From Thiopontia sp964344435 (lineage in GTDB: Bacteria; Pseudomonadota; Gammaproteobacteria; GCF-002020875), in assembly GCA_964344435.1 (NCBI GenBank), contig CAYFNH010000005.1, positions 1 through 55,514 on the forward strand: DNA of 55,514 bases, written 5' to 3'. Positions 42,892 through 52,494 of the stretch are shown here, piece by piece. The position numbers were made by a program, and so were the translations under genes. The notes under the pieces were generated by a model. That model saw only the letters and a list, made by a program, of their open reading frames with translations. It made no database searches and was not told where the DNA came from. Positions within the stretch are counted from its first letter, which is position 1. Every line of letters starts with the position of its first letter.

Positions 42892-44018
42892 CTGGATGAT
42901 TTTATCACAGCCCCTCCGAGGCATTGTTCCCCGAGATAAAAGACCAGCGACTGCCCCGGAGTGACGGCCCGTTGCGGGGTAGCAAACACAACCGTGGCAC
43001 CCTCCGGGGTTGACTGAGTGAGGGTGCAGGGCTGGTCACTCTGACGGTAACGGTGTTGTGCCATGCAGTTCAGCGGGAGTGGTGGAGGGGCGCCAATCCA
43101 GTGGATGGGTTCACAGTTCACCTCCCGGCTCATCAAAAGGGGGTGGTTCTTCTGCTGGCTGGCCACCAGCACATTTTTCTGCAGATCCTTGGCTACCACA
43201 TACCAGGGGGCCTCGCTGTAGCCGGCAAGGCCACCAATACCCAGCCCTTTGCGCTGACCCAGGGTGTGGTACATCAACCCCTGATGGGTGCCGATTACAA
43301 CTCCGTCCGGGGTCTGGATCTCCCCGGGCTGGGCCGGAAGAAACTGGCTCAGAAAGGTGCGGAAGTTGCGTTCACCAATAAAGCAGATCCCGGTGCTATC
43401 CTTTTTTCGGGCGTTGCCAAATCCGGCTTTCAGCGCGATCTCGCGTACTTCGCCCTTGCTGATTTCCCCCAGGGGGAAACAGGCGCGCGAGAGCTGCTGT
43501 GCATTGAGCTGGTGGAGAAAATAGGACTGATCCTTGTTGCGATCAACCCCCTTGAGTAGCTGTATCTCTCCATCCTGTTGTCGAATTCGGGCGTAGTGTC
43601 CGGTGGCGATGGTGGTGGCACCCAGTGACTGCGCGTGGTGCAGAAAGGCGGTGAATTTGATCTCCCGGTTGCAGAGGATGTCGGGGTTGGGGGTGCGACC
43701 AACCCGATACTCATCGAGGAAGTGGGTAAATACCCGTTCCCAGTACTCGTGTGAGAAGTTGACGTTGTGTAGTGTTATACCCAGTTGATCGGCCACGCTG
43801 CGGGCATCTGCCAGATCCTCTTCGGCGCTGCAGTAGCCTGCATTATCATCCTCTTCCCAGTTTTTCATGAACAGAGCCTCGACCTCGAAGCCTTGATCGA
43901 GCAGCCGCTTTGCCGCCACGGCAGAGTCCACCCCACCCGAGAGGCCGACCATCACTTTGCCTGCGCTCTCCCGGTTTCCGGGACAGAGCTGGGGCGGAGG
44001 TTCCGTTGTAGTGCTCAT
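42888..44018 (-). CDS. mnmA: tRNA-specific 2-thiouridylase
   Basis: The 376-aa PP-loop ATPase makes s2U34 in tRNA-Lys, -Glu and -Gln. It has the PP-loop SGGVDSAVAA, catalytic Cys in NPDILCNREIKF and STGICFIGERNF, and HTLGQRKGLGIGG. It overlaps nudJ (ATGA) and the DUF302 gene. Confidence 0.97.
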   Translation of the reverse strand: MSTTTEPPPQLCPGNRESAGKVMVGLSGGVDSAVAAKRLLDQGFEVEALFMKNWEEDDNAGYCSAEEDLADARSVADQLGITLHNVNFSHEYWERVFTHFLDEYRVGRTPNPDILCNREIKFTAFLHHAQSLGATTIATGHYARIRQQDGEIQLLKGVDRNKDQSYFLHQLNAQQLSRACFPLGEISKGEVREIALKAGFGNARKKDSTGICFIGERNFRTFLSQFLPAQPGEIQTPDGVVIGTHQGLMYHTLGQRKGLGIGGLAGYSEAPWYVVAKDLQKNVLVASQQKNHPLLMSREVNCEPIHWIGAPPPLPLNCMAQHRYRQSDQPCTLTQSTPEGATVVFATPQRAVTPGQSLVFYLGEQCLGGAVIKSSR

Positions 44019-44503
44019 TGTGGCAACTCTGGAGGTGTGTATTCCGGTAGATCCGAGTGGAGCAGGCTGAGTGGGTAATTCTCATCCTGCAGGTAGTCCT
44101 CGACACAGCGCAGCACCATCGGGCTTCTCAGTCGTGACTTCTCCAACAGAATCTCGTCAAAGGTAAGCCAGACGGTACGCACAATCCCATGGTCCAGTCG
44201 GCGATGCGGGTCGTGACGGGTAACCGGGCCGGTAAAGGCAACACGAGTGTAGTGGCGTTGTCGTAGCGGGTCGATCGACTGGTAGACCCCCTGTAGGTGC
44301 GTCGGTTTGAAGTGCCAGCCGGTCTCCTCCAGGGTCTCGCGGATTACCGCCTGCTCAGGGCTCTCGCCAAACTCCATATGTCCGGCGGGCTGGTTGATGA
44401 CCAGTGCACCCCCATCCATCTCCTCGACCATCAGAAAACGACCATCCTGCTCGATCACGGCAGCAACGGTCAGACGGGGACGTTTGGGGTTGTTTTCACT
44501 CAT
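44015..44503 (-). CDS. nudJ: Nudix hydrolase, NudJ-type
   Basis: The 162-aa protein has Nudix box GHMEFGESPEQAVIRETLEETGW. The rluE-nudJ-mnmA order is the same as in enterobacteria, where NudJ hydrolyses nucleotide and thiamine pyrophosphates. The start MSENN at 44503 overlaps the rluE stop. Six codons upstream is another ATG inside rluE. Confidence 0.92.
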   Translation of the reverse strand: MSENNPKRPRLTVAAVIEQDGRFLMVEEMDGGALVINQPAGHMEFGESPEQAVIRETLEETGWHFKPTHLQGVYQSIDPLRQRHYTRVAFTGPVTRHDPHRRLDHGIVRTVWLTFDEILLEKSRLRSPMVLRCVEDYLQDENYPLSLLHSDLPEYTPPELPQ

Positions 44504-45057
44504 GCCTCTATTGTACGCCATGCCCCAGGTGCAAGCCCCTCCAGGCTCCAGGGGCCGATGGCCACCCGGACCAGGCGCAGTGTGGGAAAGCCCACGGCTG
44601 CGGTCATGCGGCGTACCTGACGGTTTTTCCCCTCCCGGATCTTCAACTCAATCCAGCTATCCGGGATGGTTTTACGTTCACGGATTGGAGGAGTGCGCGG
44701 CCATAGCTGTGGTGGAGGGATCAGGCTTGCCGAGGCCGGGGCCGTTTTACCGTCTTTTAATTGCACTCCCTCACAAAGCTGGTCGAGTGCGCTTTGATCC
44801 GGAATCCCCTCTACCTGAACCCAGTAGGTCTTCTCCATTTTGTGGCGAGGGTGGCTGATACGGGCCTGCAGCCTGCCATCGTCGGTCAGGATCAGCAGTC
44901 CCTCACTATCCCGATCCAGTCGCCCTGCCGGGTATACCCGTTTGTGAGGGATGTAGTCTGCCAGCGTAGGGCGTCCTTCACTGTCCCGAAACTGGGTCAG
45001 CACAAGATAGGGTTTGTTGAAGAGAATGAGCATTCCGGGATGAAAAATTTGAGACAC
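44500..45057 (-). CDS. rluE: 23S rRNA pseudouridine synthase, RluE-type
   Basis: The 185-aa RsuA-family synthase has no S4 domain. It has the catalytic aspartate in PAGRLDRDSEGLLILTDDG and later EKTYWVQV, EGKNRQVRRMTAAVGFPTLRLVR. RluE modifies U2457 of 23S rRNA in E. coli. An internal ATG at 45033 (MLILFNKPY) is an equally good start. Confidence 0.92.
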   Translation of the reverse strand: MSQIFHPGMLILFNKPYLVLTQFRDSEGRPTLADYIPHKRVYPAGRLDRDSEGLLILTDDGRLQARISHPRHKMEKTYWVQVEGIPDQSALDQLCEGVQLKDGKTAPASASLIPPPQLWPRTPPIRERKTIPDSWIELKIREGKNRQVRRMTAAVGFPTLRLVRVAIGPWSLEGLAPGAWRTIEA

Positions 45058-45078
45058 AGTAGGAATCGGTAGTATATT
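45049..45078 (+). promoter_or_regulatory. Sigma70-like promoter for clpS-clpA
   Basis: TTGAGA and TATATT are separated by 18 bp, about 30 bp upstream of the clpS TTG start and divergent from rluE. A start codon farther upstream (TTG at 45077) would overlap the -10 element, so it was rejected. Confidence 0.5.
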
Positions 45079-45109
45079 GGGTTTGAGAGCAGGTTTGGAG
45101 AGTGGAAAG

Positions 45110-45442
45110 TTGGCAAATCACGAGATTGGGCCGGATCATGATGATAAGGTTGGGGTTGAGACCGCACCGCCGGAGCTGAAAGAGCCCCCCCGTTATCAGG
45201 TGGTCTTGTTAAATGATGACTTCACCCCCATGGAGTTTGTGGTGGAGGTGTTGCAGCGATTTTTTCAGATGGACCAGGATCAGGCTACGCAGGTAATGCT
45301 GCATGTGCATACTCGAGGGAAAGGGGTGTGTGGCACATACAGCCGGGAGATAGCAGAGAGCAAGGTGGCGCTGGTGAACGACTATGCTCGTGAACACCAG
45401 CATCCGCTGCTCTGTTCGATGGAGGAGGCAAAGAGTGGATAA
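45110..45442 (+). CDS. clpS: ClpS adaptor of the N-degron pathway
   Basis: The 110-aa protein starts at TTG preceded by GGAGAG at good spacing. The ClpS core has YQVVLLNDDFTPMEFVVEVLQRFF, MLHVHTRGKGVCGTYSREIAE. It delivers N-end-rule substrates to ClpAP. clpA follows by 27 bp. Confidence 0.93.
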   Translation: MANHEIGPDHDDKVGVETAPPELKEPPRYQVVLLNDDFTPMEFVVEVLQRFFQMDQDQATQVMLHVHTRGKGVCGTYSREIAESKVALVNDYAREHQHPLLCSMEEAKSG

Positions 45443-45469
45443 TCATAACTTCAGGATGATTGGTGGTTT

Positions 45470-47767
45470 ATGCTAAGTAAAGAATTGGAGTTTTCGCTGG
45501 GGCTGGCGGTCAAGCAGGCACGGGATGAACGTCACGAGTTCATCACTCTGGAACATCTGCTGTTGGTGTTGCTGGACAATCCCCGCTCGGCCAATCTGCT
45601 GCGAAACTGTGGTGCCGATCTGGATCTGTTGCAGGAGCAGCTCAAAACCTTTATCCATCAGAATACTCCGCTGCTCCCCAGGGGGATGGAACGGGATCCC
45701 CAACCGACGCTGGGCTTTCAACGGGTGCTGCAGCGCTCCATCTTTCAGGTGCAGTCGGCGGGCAAGAGCGAGGTCTCGGCAGAGAATATTCTGGTGGCCC
45801 TCTATGGGGAGAAGGAGTCACACGCGGTCTTTTATCTGGTGCAGCAGGGGGTAACCCGGCTGGATGTGGTTCACTACATTTCCCATGGCGGAGAGGAAGA
45901 GAGTAGCGCTCAACCACAACCCCAGGGTGAGCAGGAGGAGAAGGGGGAGGCAGAGAGCTCCGAGACGCCGCTGCTCAAATATGCGCTCAACCTCAATCAA
46001 CTGGCCTCCGAAGGGAAGATTGATCCACTGATCGGACGTGAGCCGGAGGTGGGGCGCACCATTCAGGTGCTCTGCCGTCGGCGCAAAAATAATCCGCTAC
46101 TGGTGGGAGAGGCCGGAGTCGGCAAGACTGCGATTGCCGAGGGGTTGGCCCGGCGTATTGTCGATGGAGAGGTGCCGGAGGTGATCTCGGAAAGTGTGAT
46201 CTACTCGCTGGATCTGGGCTCGCTGCTGGCCGGCACCAAGTATCGTGGTGACTTCGAGAAACGGCTCAAGGGGCTGTTGAAACAGCTCGAGGGTGAAGAG
46301 GATACCATCCTCTTTATCGATGAGATCCACACCATTATCGGGGCCGGCTCCGCCTCGGGTGGCACCATGGATGCCTCCAATCTGATCAAGCCCAAGCTGG
46401 CTGCCGGTGATCTGCGCTGTATCGGCTCCACCACCTTCCAGGAGTATCGTGGCATATTCGAGAAGGATCACGCTCTGGCGCGACGCTTCCAGAAAATTGA
46501 TGTGCATGAGCCCTCGGTGTCGGAGACCATCAAGATTCTGCAGGGGCTCAAGAGCCGCTTTGAAGCGCACCATGAGGTCAAGTTTACCCGCCAGGCGCTG
46601 GAGACCGCGGCAGAGCTGGCAGATCGCTATATCGGTGATCGTCATCTGCCGGACAAGGCCATCGATGTGATGGATGAGGCGGGTGCGCGTAATCAGCTTC
46701 TACCCCCTTCACGACGCCGCAAAACGGTTGGGGTAAAGGAGGTCGAAGAGGTGGTGGCGAAGATTGCCCGGATCCCGGAGCGCAATGTCTCCACCTCGGA
46801 TCGGGAACAGCTTGGCAAGCTCGAACGCAACCTGAAGATGGTGGTATTTGGTCAGGATCAGGCAATCGAAACTTTGGGCAGTGCGATCAAACTCTCCCGC
46901 TCTGGACTTGGGAGCGAAGAGCGTCCGGTGGGCTCGTTTCTCTTTGTCGGGCCGACTGGTGTGGGTAAAACCGAAGTGGCGCGTCAGCTTTCACTGCAGT
47001 TGGGGGTTGAGTTGATCCGCTTTGATATGTCGGAATACATGGAGCGCCATACCGTCTCTCGGCTGATTGGTGCGCCACCGGGCTATGTGGGGTACGACCA
47101 GGGGGGGCTGCTCACCGATGCGGTCAACCAGAACCCGTATGCGGTGCTGTTGCTGGATGAGATCGAGAAGGCACACCCCGATGTGTTCAATCTGTTGTTG
47201 CAGGTGATGGATCATGGGGCGTTGACGGACAGCAATGGTCGCACCAGCGACTTCCGCAATGTGATTCTGGTGATGACATCCAACGTAGGCGCCGAGCAGA
47301 TGAATCGCTCCTCGATCGGTTTTACCCGACAGGACCACAGTAGTGATGGCCTGGCTGAGGTCAAAAAGAAGTTTACTCCGGAGTTTCGCAACCGACTCGA
47401 CTCGGTCATCCAGTTCCAGGCGCTGGATATGGCCAGTATTGCCCATATCGTTGACAAGTTCATTACCGAACTGGAGACGCAGCTGGATCAGAAGCAGGTG
47501 CAGCTTGTTGTCGATAGTGAGGCGAGAACCTGGTTGGCAGAGAAGGGGTACGATGCCGCCATGGGCGCGCGTCCGATGGGAAGACTGATTCGTGAAGAGA
47601 TCCGCAAGCCGTTGGCAGAAGAGCTGTTATTCGGCGCGTTGGCGGATGGTGGAGAGGTCGAGGTTTCGGTTGAGGAGGGGGCGCTGCAGTTCAGTTATCG
47701 TACCCTGCAGAAGCGGGGGAAGCGCAAGGAGCGGGAAGAGGCCGACTCTCAGCTGCCCACTGCGTAG
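45470..47767 (+). CDS. clpA: ATP-dependent Clp protease ATPase subunit ClpA
   Basis: The 765-aa double-AAA unfoldase has an N domain (about 1-145) and a D1 domain with GEAGVGKTAIAEG and LFIDEIHTIIGAG. The D2 domain has GPTGVGKTEVARQ and LLDEIEKAHPDVFN, and the IGF-type ClpP loop is in SSIGFTRQ. It is convergent with infA, with only a 10-bp gap and no clear terminator. Confidence 0.97.
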   Translation: MLSKELEFSLGLAVKQARDERHEFITLEHLLLVLLDNPRSANLLRNCGADLDLLQEQLKTFIHQNTPLLPRGMERDPQPTLGFQRVLQRSIFQVQSAGKSEVSAENILVALYGEKESHAVFYLVQQGVTRLDVVHYISHGGEEESSAQPQPQGEQEEKGEAESSETPLLKYALNLNQLASEGKIDPLIGREPEVGRTIQVLCRRRKNNPLLVGEAGVGKTAIAEGLARRIVDGEVPEVISESVIYSLDLGSLLAGTKYRGDFEKRLKGLLKQLEGEEDTILFIDEIHTIIGAGSASGGTMDASNLIKPKLAAGDLRCIGSTTFQEYRGIFEKDHALARRFQKIDVHEPSVSETIKILQGLKSRFEAHHEVKFTRQALETAAELADRYIGDRHLPDKAIDVMDEAGARNQLLPPSRRRKTVGVKEVEEVVAKIARIPERNVSTSDREQLGKLERNLKMVVFGQDQAIETLGSAIKLSRSGLGSEERPVGSFLFVGPTGVGKTEVARQLSLQLGVELIRFDMSEYMERHTVSRLIGAPPGYVGYDQGGLLTDAVNQNPYAVLLLDEIEKAHPDVFNLLLQVMDHGALTDSNGRTSDFRNVILVMTSNVGAEQMNRSSIGFTRQDHSSDGLAEVKKKFTPEFRNRLDSVIQFQALDMASIAHIVDKFITELETQLDQKQVQLVVDSEARTWLAEKGYDAAMGARPMGRLIREEIRKPLAEELLFGALADGGEVEVSVEEGALQFSYRTLQKRGKRKEREEADSQLPTA

Positions 47768-47777
47768 TGGTCAACCC

Positions 47778-47996
47778 TTAGCGGGCCCGGAAGACAATGC
47801 GCCCCTTGGAGAGATCGTAAGGGGTCAGGGCTACGGTAACCTTGTCACCCTTGAGAATACGGATGTAGTGTTTGCGCATCTTGCCGGAGATGTGCGCAAT
47901 GACCTGGTGGCCGTTCTCCAGCTCAACCTTGAAAGTGGTGTTGGGCAGGTTCTCGATGACCGTACCCTCCATCTCGATGTGTTCTTCTTTTGCCAT
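47778..47996 (-). CDS. infA: Translation initiation factor IF-1
   Basis: The 72-aa OB-fold protein reads MAKEEHIEMEGTVIENLPNT... and VIAHISGKMRKHYIRILKGDKV. The length and sequence match the family. It is convergent with clpA. The 210-bp spacer to dapL presumably holds both promoters, but I see no convincing hexamers. Confidence 0.98.
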   Translation of the reverse strand: MAKEEHIEMEGTVIENLPNTTFKVELENGHQVIAHISGKMRKHYIRILKGDKVTVALTPYDLSKGRIVFRAR

Positions 47997-48206
47997 AATG
48001 CTGCTGATATATGCTATCTGATTTGTGTGACAGGTGGTTCAGGGGGCAGCATTGTACATCAAAAATGTTTTCCTCATGCTAAATCTTGGTGCGTGCCCAT
48101 AACCGGGCAATGGAGCTCTGGACATCCATCGGGAACCGGGCATAATTCCCCCCTCTGTTTCGGGTACGAAATGTTTTTTGCAGCACAGTTTTAAGGATGG
48201 ATTGAT

Positions 48207-49442
48207 ATGGAAAGCTATATTCAGGAGATGTTTGCCGAGCGAATTGGGGGCAATCAGTTTGGCAAGGACACCAATATCTACAAGTTTGAGAAGATCAAGC
48301 GGGCCAAACGTGCGGCAATGGAGGCCAATCCTGATGTGGAGATGATCGATATGGGGGTTGGTGAGCCGGACTGGATGGCGGAGCCGGAGGTGGTCGAGGT
48401 GCTCTACAAGGAGGCACAGAACTGGGAGAACCGGGGCTATACCGACAATGGGGTGCAGGTGTTCAAGGATGCCGCTGTCCGCTATATGGATAACGTATTC
48501 GGGGTAAAGGGGTTGGATCCGGTTCATGAGATCAACCACGGCATTGGCAGCAAGCCGGTGCTGGCCCTGCTGCCAATGGCATTCATCAATCCGGGTGATA
48601 TCACTATCATGACCACGCCCGGCTATCCTGTGTTGGGCACTACCACCAAAGCGTTGGGAGGAGAGGTGGTCAATCTGCCGCTGCTGGAGGAGAACGGTTT
48701 CCTGCCGGATCTTGACAGCTTGAGTGATGAACAGAAGCGCCGTGCCAAGTTGCTCTATCTCAACTATCCCAATAATCCAACCGGTGCGGTTGCGACCGAG
48801 GCCTTCTATAAAAAGGCGATCGAGTTTGCCCGGGAAAATGATGTGGTGATCATCTCGGACGAGGCCTATGCGGCGCTCACCTTTGATGGTGAGAAGCCAC
48901 TCTCCTTCCTCTCGGTGGAGGGGGCCAAGGAGGTGGGGATTGCGGTTCAGTCGCTCTCCAAGGCCTACAATATGACCGGTTGGCGCCTAGCCTTTGTTGC
49001 TGGTAACGATCTGGTGGTCAAGGCCTTTGCCACCGTCAAGGACAATAATGATTCAGGGCAGTTTGCTGCCATTCAGCATGCCGGCGTCTACTGTCTGGAA
49101 CATCCCGAGATTACCGAGAAGACGGCGGCCAAATACTCCCGTCGCCACGAACTGCTGGTGGATGCGCTACGCAGTGCCGGATTTACCATCGAAAAGCCTC
49201 GAGCCACTTTCTACCTTTATGTCAAGGCACCCAAGGCAACCCGGGATGGGGTAACCTTCGACAGTGGAGAGGCCTTCTCCCAGTACCTGATCAAGGAGAA
49301 GATGATCTCAACCGTACCCTGGGATGATGCGGGTAACTTTGTCCGTTTTTCGGTCACTTTCGTGGCCAGGGATGAGGCGGATGAGGCGCGGGTGATTGGT
49401 GAGATCAAACAGCGTCTGGGAGATGGTGAGTTTATTTTTTGA
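48207..49442 (+). CDS. dapL: LL-diaminopimelate aminotransferase
   Basis: The 411-aa class I/II PLP aminotransferase has MIDMGVGEPDWM, NYPNNPTGAV, the PLP-lysine motif SLSKAYNMTGWRLAF and the C-terminal FVRFSVTFVA. The N-terminus (AERIGGNQFGKDTNIYKFEKIK) resembles DapL, which converts tetrahydrodipicolinate to LL-DAP in one step. This enzyme is uncommon in gammaproteobacteria, many of which have dapC beside glnD. A DapC-type role cannot be excluded. Confidence 0.85.
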   Translation: MESYIQEMFAERIGGNQFGKDTNIYKFEKIKRAKRAAMEANPDVEMIDMGVGEPDWMAEPEVVEVLYKEAQNWENRGYTDNGVQVFKDAAVRYMDNVFGVKGLDPVHEINHGIGSKPVLALLPMAFINPGDITIMTTPGYPVLGTTTKALGGEVVNLPLLEENGFLPDLDSLSDEQKRRAKLLYLNYPNNPTGAVATEAFYKKAIEFARENDVVIISDEAYAALTFDGEKPLSFLSVEGAKEVGIAVQSLSKAYNMTGWRLAFVAGNDLVVKAFATVKDNNDSGQFAAIQHAGVYCLEHPEITEKTAAKYSRRHELLVDALRSAGFTIEKPRATFYLYVKAPKATRDGVTFDSGEAFSQYLIKEKMISTVPWDDAGNFVRFSVTFVARDEADEARVIGEIKQRLGDGEFIF

Positions 49443-49460
49443 TTCCGGTATAGTTTGGTT

Positions 49461-49709
49461 ATGAATGCGATCACCTTTGATACTCATGAATTCATTAAAA
49501 CCCTGGAGGAGGGCGGTGCTTCGCCTGAATTGGCAGAAGCTGTAAGTAAAGCCTTTAAAAACGCTCAGCACCAATCGGATCTTGCAACCAAGGCGGATCT
49601 GAGAGAGATGGAGGTACGTATCATGGGGGAGATGAAATTGAGTCGCTGGATGCTGGTGTTGATTGTTGCAGCAACCGTGGTTCCTCTGTTGGCGAAGCTG
49701 TTCGCATAA
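49461..49709 (+). CDS. Small DUF1640-type coiled-coil membrane protein
   Basis: The 82-aa protein has an N-terminal FDTHEFIKTLEEGGASPELAEAVSKAF, a charged coiled coil with DLATKADLREMEVRI and a C-terminal membrane helix (WMLVLIVAATVVPLLAKLF). This matches the short bacterial DUF1640 (CCDC90-like) proteins of unknown function. It lies 18 bp after dapL; ATG at 49461. Confidence 0.8.
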   Translation: MNAITFDTHEFIKTLEEGGASPELAEAVSKAFKNAQHQSDLATKADLREMEVRIMGEMKLSRWMLVLIVAATVVPLLAKLFA

Positions 49710-49736
49710 TGTGTATCAATCTTCTCAAAAGTTCGT

Positions 49737-49860
49737 TCATGCCACAATTCCAGGTTGTCTGCAGCCATGGATGGCTGTGGTCAAGCGACACAAGGATTGC
49801 TTGAGCGCACCTGGAATCGTGGTATGAGTGGACTTATACAGCGCTTTATGCAAGCTGTAT
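49737..49860. repeat. Multi-hairpin intergenic repeat between convergent genes
   Basis: Outer arms TCATGCCACAATTCCAGGT (49737-49755) and the complement at 49809-49827 match with two differences. Inside are CAGCC/GGCTG (49762-49777) and CAAGC/GCTTG (49782-49803). A third hairpin ATACAGC/GCTGTAT (49836-49860) follows. It resembles REP-type or MITE-type folded intergenic DNA and may end both convergent transcripts, although there is no T run. Confidence 0.65.
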
Positions 49861-49887
49861 GTGATCTACGGCATGTTAGATTGAGAA

Positions 49888-52494
49888 TTATCTCTCCAGC
49901 GCAGAGCGTATCGCGGGGGTGACCCCCTCCTTGATCTCGTGGTCACTCAGCGGGCTGTTGTCCTGGTGAGTGACCCAGAAGATATCCTCGGCGCGCTCCC
50001 CCAGGGTGGCAATCTTCGCGGCATGAATGCGTAGATTGTATTGCATGAAGACCTGACACAGGGTGGAGAGCAACCCGGGGCGGTCTGCGGTGTGCACCTC
50101 GAGTACGCTCTGTTGCTTGCCTTGGTCCTGACGAAAGGTAACCCGCCCCTGGTTCTGAAAGTGTTTCTGCAGGCGAGAGCGGCGGAACTGGACCGGTTGA
50201 TGGATCAGGCTGGGGTGGCTGATTTCCCGGCTGAGCTGCTGCTGAATGTTCTGTAGCAGTGTCTTGTCATCGAGCGTTTTCCCCTTCTGGTCGAGTACGG
50301 TGAAGCTGTCGAGTGCATGGCTGTTCTGTGTGGTATTGATGCGTGCTGCTTGAATGTCGAGGTGTGACGCTTCCAGGGCATGAACCAGAATGGCAAAGAG
50401 AAAGCGTTGGTCGCGTGTGTAGATGAGAATCTCTGTACCGCCCTGGAGTCCCTGTTTGTGAAAGCGGATCAGTGGGCGCTGTGGGTGGTTGAGGATCTCG
50501 GTAGTGTGCCAGCAGATCTCCCGTGCATCGTGTTTCTGGAAGTAGTCATCTCCAAGTCCCTGCCAGAAGATGTCGATGGCGGTTGGGTTCATCTCCTGCG
50601 CGATCAGCTGTTGTAGTGCCTCTGCGCGGGTGACCTCGCCATAGTCCAGTGCCAGTTCCGGGCGGGTGAGCAGGGTGCTGGTGGCCTGGTAGAGTCTGGA
50701 TAGCAGGGTACTTTTAAAGTGGTTCCAGAGGGTTTTGTTGGTGGCACGAATGTCGGCTACGGTGAGTAGATAGAGCATGTCTAGGCGTGATTGCCGACCA
50801 ACGATTGAAGCAAAGTGCTTGATCTCTTCCGGGTCGTCGATGTCACGGCGCTGTGCAAATGTGGACATCTCCAGGTGGTGCTCCACCAGCCAGGCGATCT
50901 CCTCCCGGCTCTCGCTGTCGATCTGGTATTGGTCACAAAAGTTTCGCACAATCCCGGCGCCGAGTTCAGAGTGGTTGCCGCCGCGTCCTTTGGCAATGTC
51001 GTGGAACAGGGCGGCCAGATAGAGCTGTTGGGGATGCGGCAGACGTACGATCAATTCACTCAGCTTGGGGAACTCTTCGTAGTGTTCGCTGATGGTGAGT
51101 CGACGCAGGTTGCGTACCACAAACAGGGTGTGCTCATCGACGGTGTAGGCGTGGAACAGATCATGTTGCATCAGGCCGATGATGCGTTCGAACTCGGGCA
51201 GGTAGGCGCCCAGCAGGCCATAGCGGTTCATCCGTCGCAAGGTGTGGGTCAGTCCGGTGCCGCAACAGAACAGGCTGTAGAAAAATTGCTGTGCCTCCGG
51301 ACTCTGTTGATAGTGTTGTGCAATGTGCTGACGGTTATCACGAATCTGGCGGATGGTCTCTGCAGTGACCCCTTTCAGGCCGGGGGTGGACTGCAAGCGC
51401 TTGAACAGCTCCAGTGCCAGTGACGGGTTCTGTTTCAGTGCATCGGGTTGCAACAGGGTGAGGTAGTCGCTGCGTACCCCGAAGGTGCTGTCCAGTGGGC
51501 GGGCGCTGCGCAACTCCGGTGGAGTCAGTAACTGCTCTTCAAACAGCTGCAGCAGCATCTCGTTGAGCCGGGAGAGTCCACGGATGGTGCGGAAATAGCT
51601 GTGCATGAAGGATTCAACGCCACGGTTACGGGCGTTGTCGAGGTGGCCGAAATGGTGTGCCAGCTCCGGTTGGTGTTCAAACAGTAGACGCTCCTCCGCT
51701 CGCCCGGCAATCAGGTGGAGGGCAAAGCGGATCTCCCAGAGTCGTTCCCGTCCGGCATCGAGCTCGGCACATTCGGTTGGGGTGAGAAAGTGGTGCTCCA
51801 CCAGACTCTGCAGTCCGGCCGAGCCGAAGTGACGCTGGGTTACCCAGAGAATATTCTGGATATCACGCAGCCCACCGGGCCCCTCCTTGATGTTGGGCTC
51901 CAGATTGTAGGCGGTATCGTTGTACTTCTTCAGCCGCTGCTGCTGTTCATTGCGCTTGGCAATAAAGAAGGGGCCGCTGTCCCAGAAGGCGTCCTGGCGG
52001 GTGGCGCTCTGCAATGTTTCAAAGTAGTCGGGGTTGCCGCTTAGCAGTCGTGCCTCAAACAGGTTGGTTGCCACGGTTACATCCTGTTGACCCGCCTCCA
52101 GACACTGTTCGATGGAGCGTACGCTGTGACCAATCTTCAACCCCAGATCCCATAGCAGGGTGACAAAGTGGCTGATGGCGCTGTTGCTTGCCTCGGTGTC
52201 ATTCTCGGTCAGAACCAGCAGATCGATGTCAGAGTAGGGGTGCAGTTCCCGGCGTCCATACCCTCCCACTGCAACCAGTGCACACTGATTGCAGTGGATG
52301 TCTATCTGTTGCTGCCACAGTGTTTCCAGTAGGCGGTCTATGGTGTCACTGCGCTGGCGGATCAGGTGCTTGGCCGGAGTGCCGTTGTAAAAGGCGTTGG
52401 CAATGGCCTGCTGCTCGTTCTGTAGCAGTGGGCGAATCTGTAATGGGTCGATGGGTGTGGTATTGAGTAGAACGCTCAGCGCATCAGAGGTCAT
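49888..52494 (-). CDS. glnD: Bifunctional uridylyltransferase/uridylyl-removing enzyme GlnD
   Basis: The 868-aa nitrogen sensor has a nucleotidyltransferase domain (VAVGGYGRRELHPYSDIDLLVL), an HD uridylyl-removing domain (LFHDIAKGRGGNHSELG) and two C-terminal ACT domains (ILIYTRDQRFLFAILVHAL; SVLEVHTADRPGLLSTLCQVF). It modifies PII according to glutamine. It overlaps map by 11 bp. Confidence 0.97.
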   Translation of the reverse strand: MTSDALSVLLNTTPIDPLQIRPLLQNEQQAIANAFYNGTPAKHLIRQRSDTIDRLLETLWQQQIDIHCNQCALVAVGGYGRRELHPYSDIDLLVLTENDTEASNSAISHFVTLLWDLGLKIGHSVRSIEQCLEAGQQDVTVATNLFEARLLSGNPDYFETLQSATRQDAFWDSGPFFIAKRNEQQQRLKKYNDTAYNLEPNIKEGPGGLRDIQNILWVTQRHFGSAGLQSLVEHHFLTPTECAELDAGRERLWEIRFALHLIAGRAEERLLFEHQPELAHHFGHLDNARNRGVESFMHSYFRTIRGLSRLNEMLLQLFEEQLLTPPELRSARPLDSTFGVRSDYLTLLQPDALKQNPSLALELFKRLQSTPGLKGVTAETIRQIRDNRQHIAQHYQQSPEAQQFFYSLFCCGTGLTHTLRRMNRYGLLGAYLPEFERIIGLMQHDLFHAYTVDEHTLFVVRNLRRLTISEHYEEFPKLSELIVRLPHPQQLYLAALFHDIAKGRGGNHSELGAGIVRNFCDQYQIDSESREEIAWLVEHHLEMSTFAQRRDIDDPEEIKHFASIVGRQSRLDMLYLLTVADIRATNKTLWNHFKSTLLSRLYQATSTLLTRPELALDYGEVTRAEALQQLIAQEMNPTAIDIFWQGLGDDYFQKHDAREICWHTTEILNHPQRPLIRFHKQGLQGGTEILIYTRDQRFLFAILVHALEASHLDIQAARINTTQNSHALDSFTVLDQKGKTLDDKTLLQNIQQQLSREISHPSLIHQPVQFRRSRLQKHFQNQGRVTFRQDQGKQQSVLEVHTADRPGLLSTLCQVFMQYNLRIHAAKIATLGERAEDIFWVTHQDNSPLSDHEIKEGVTPAIRSALER

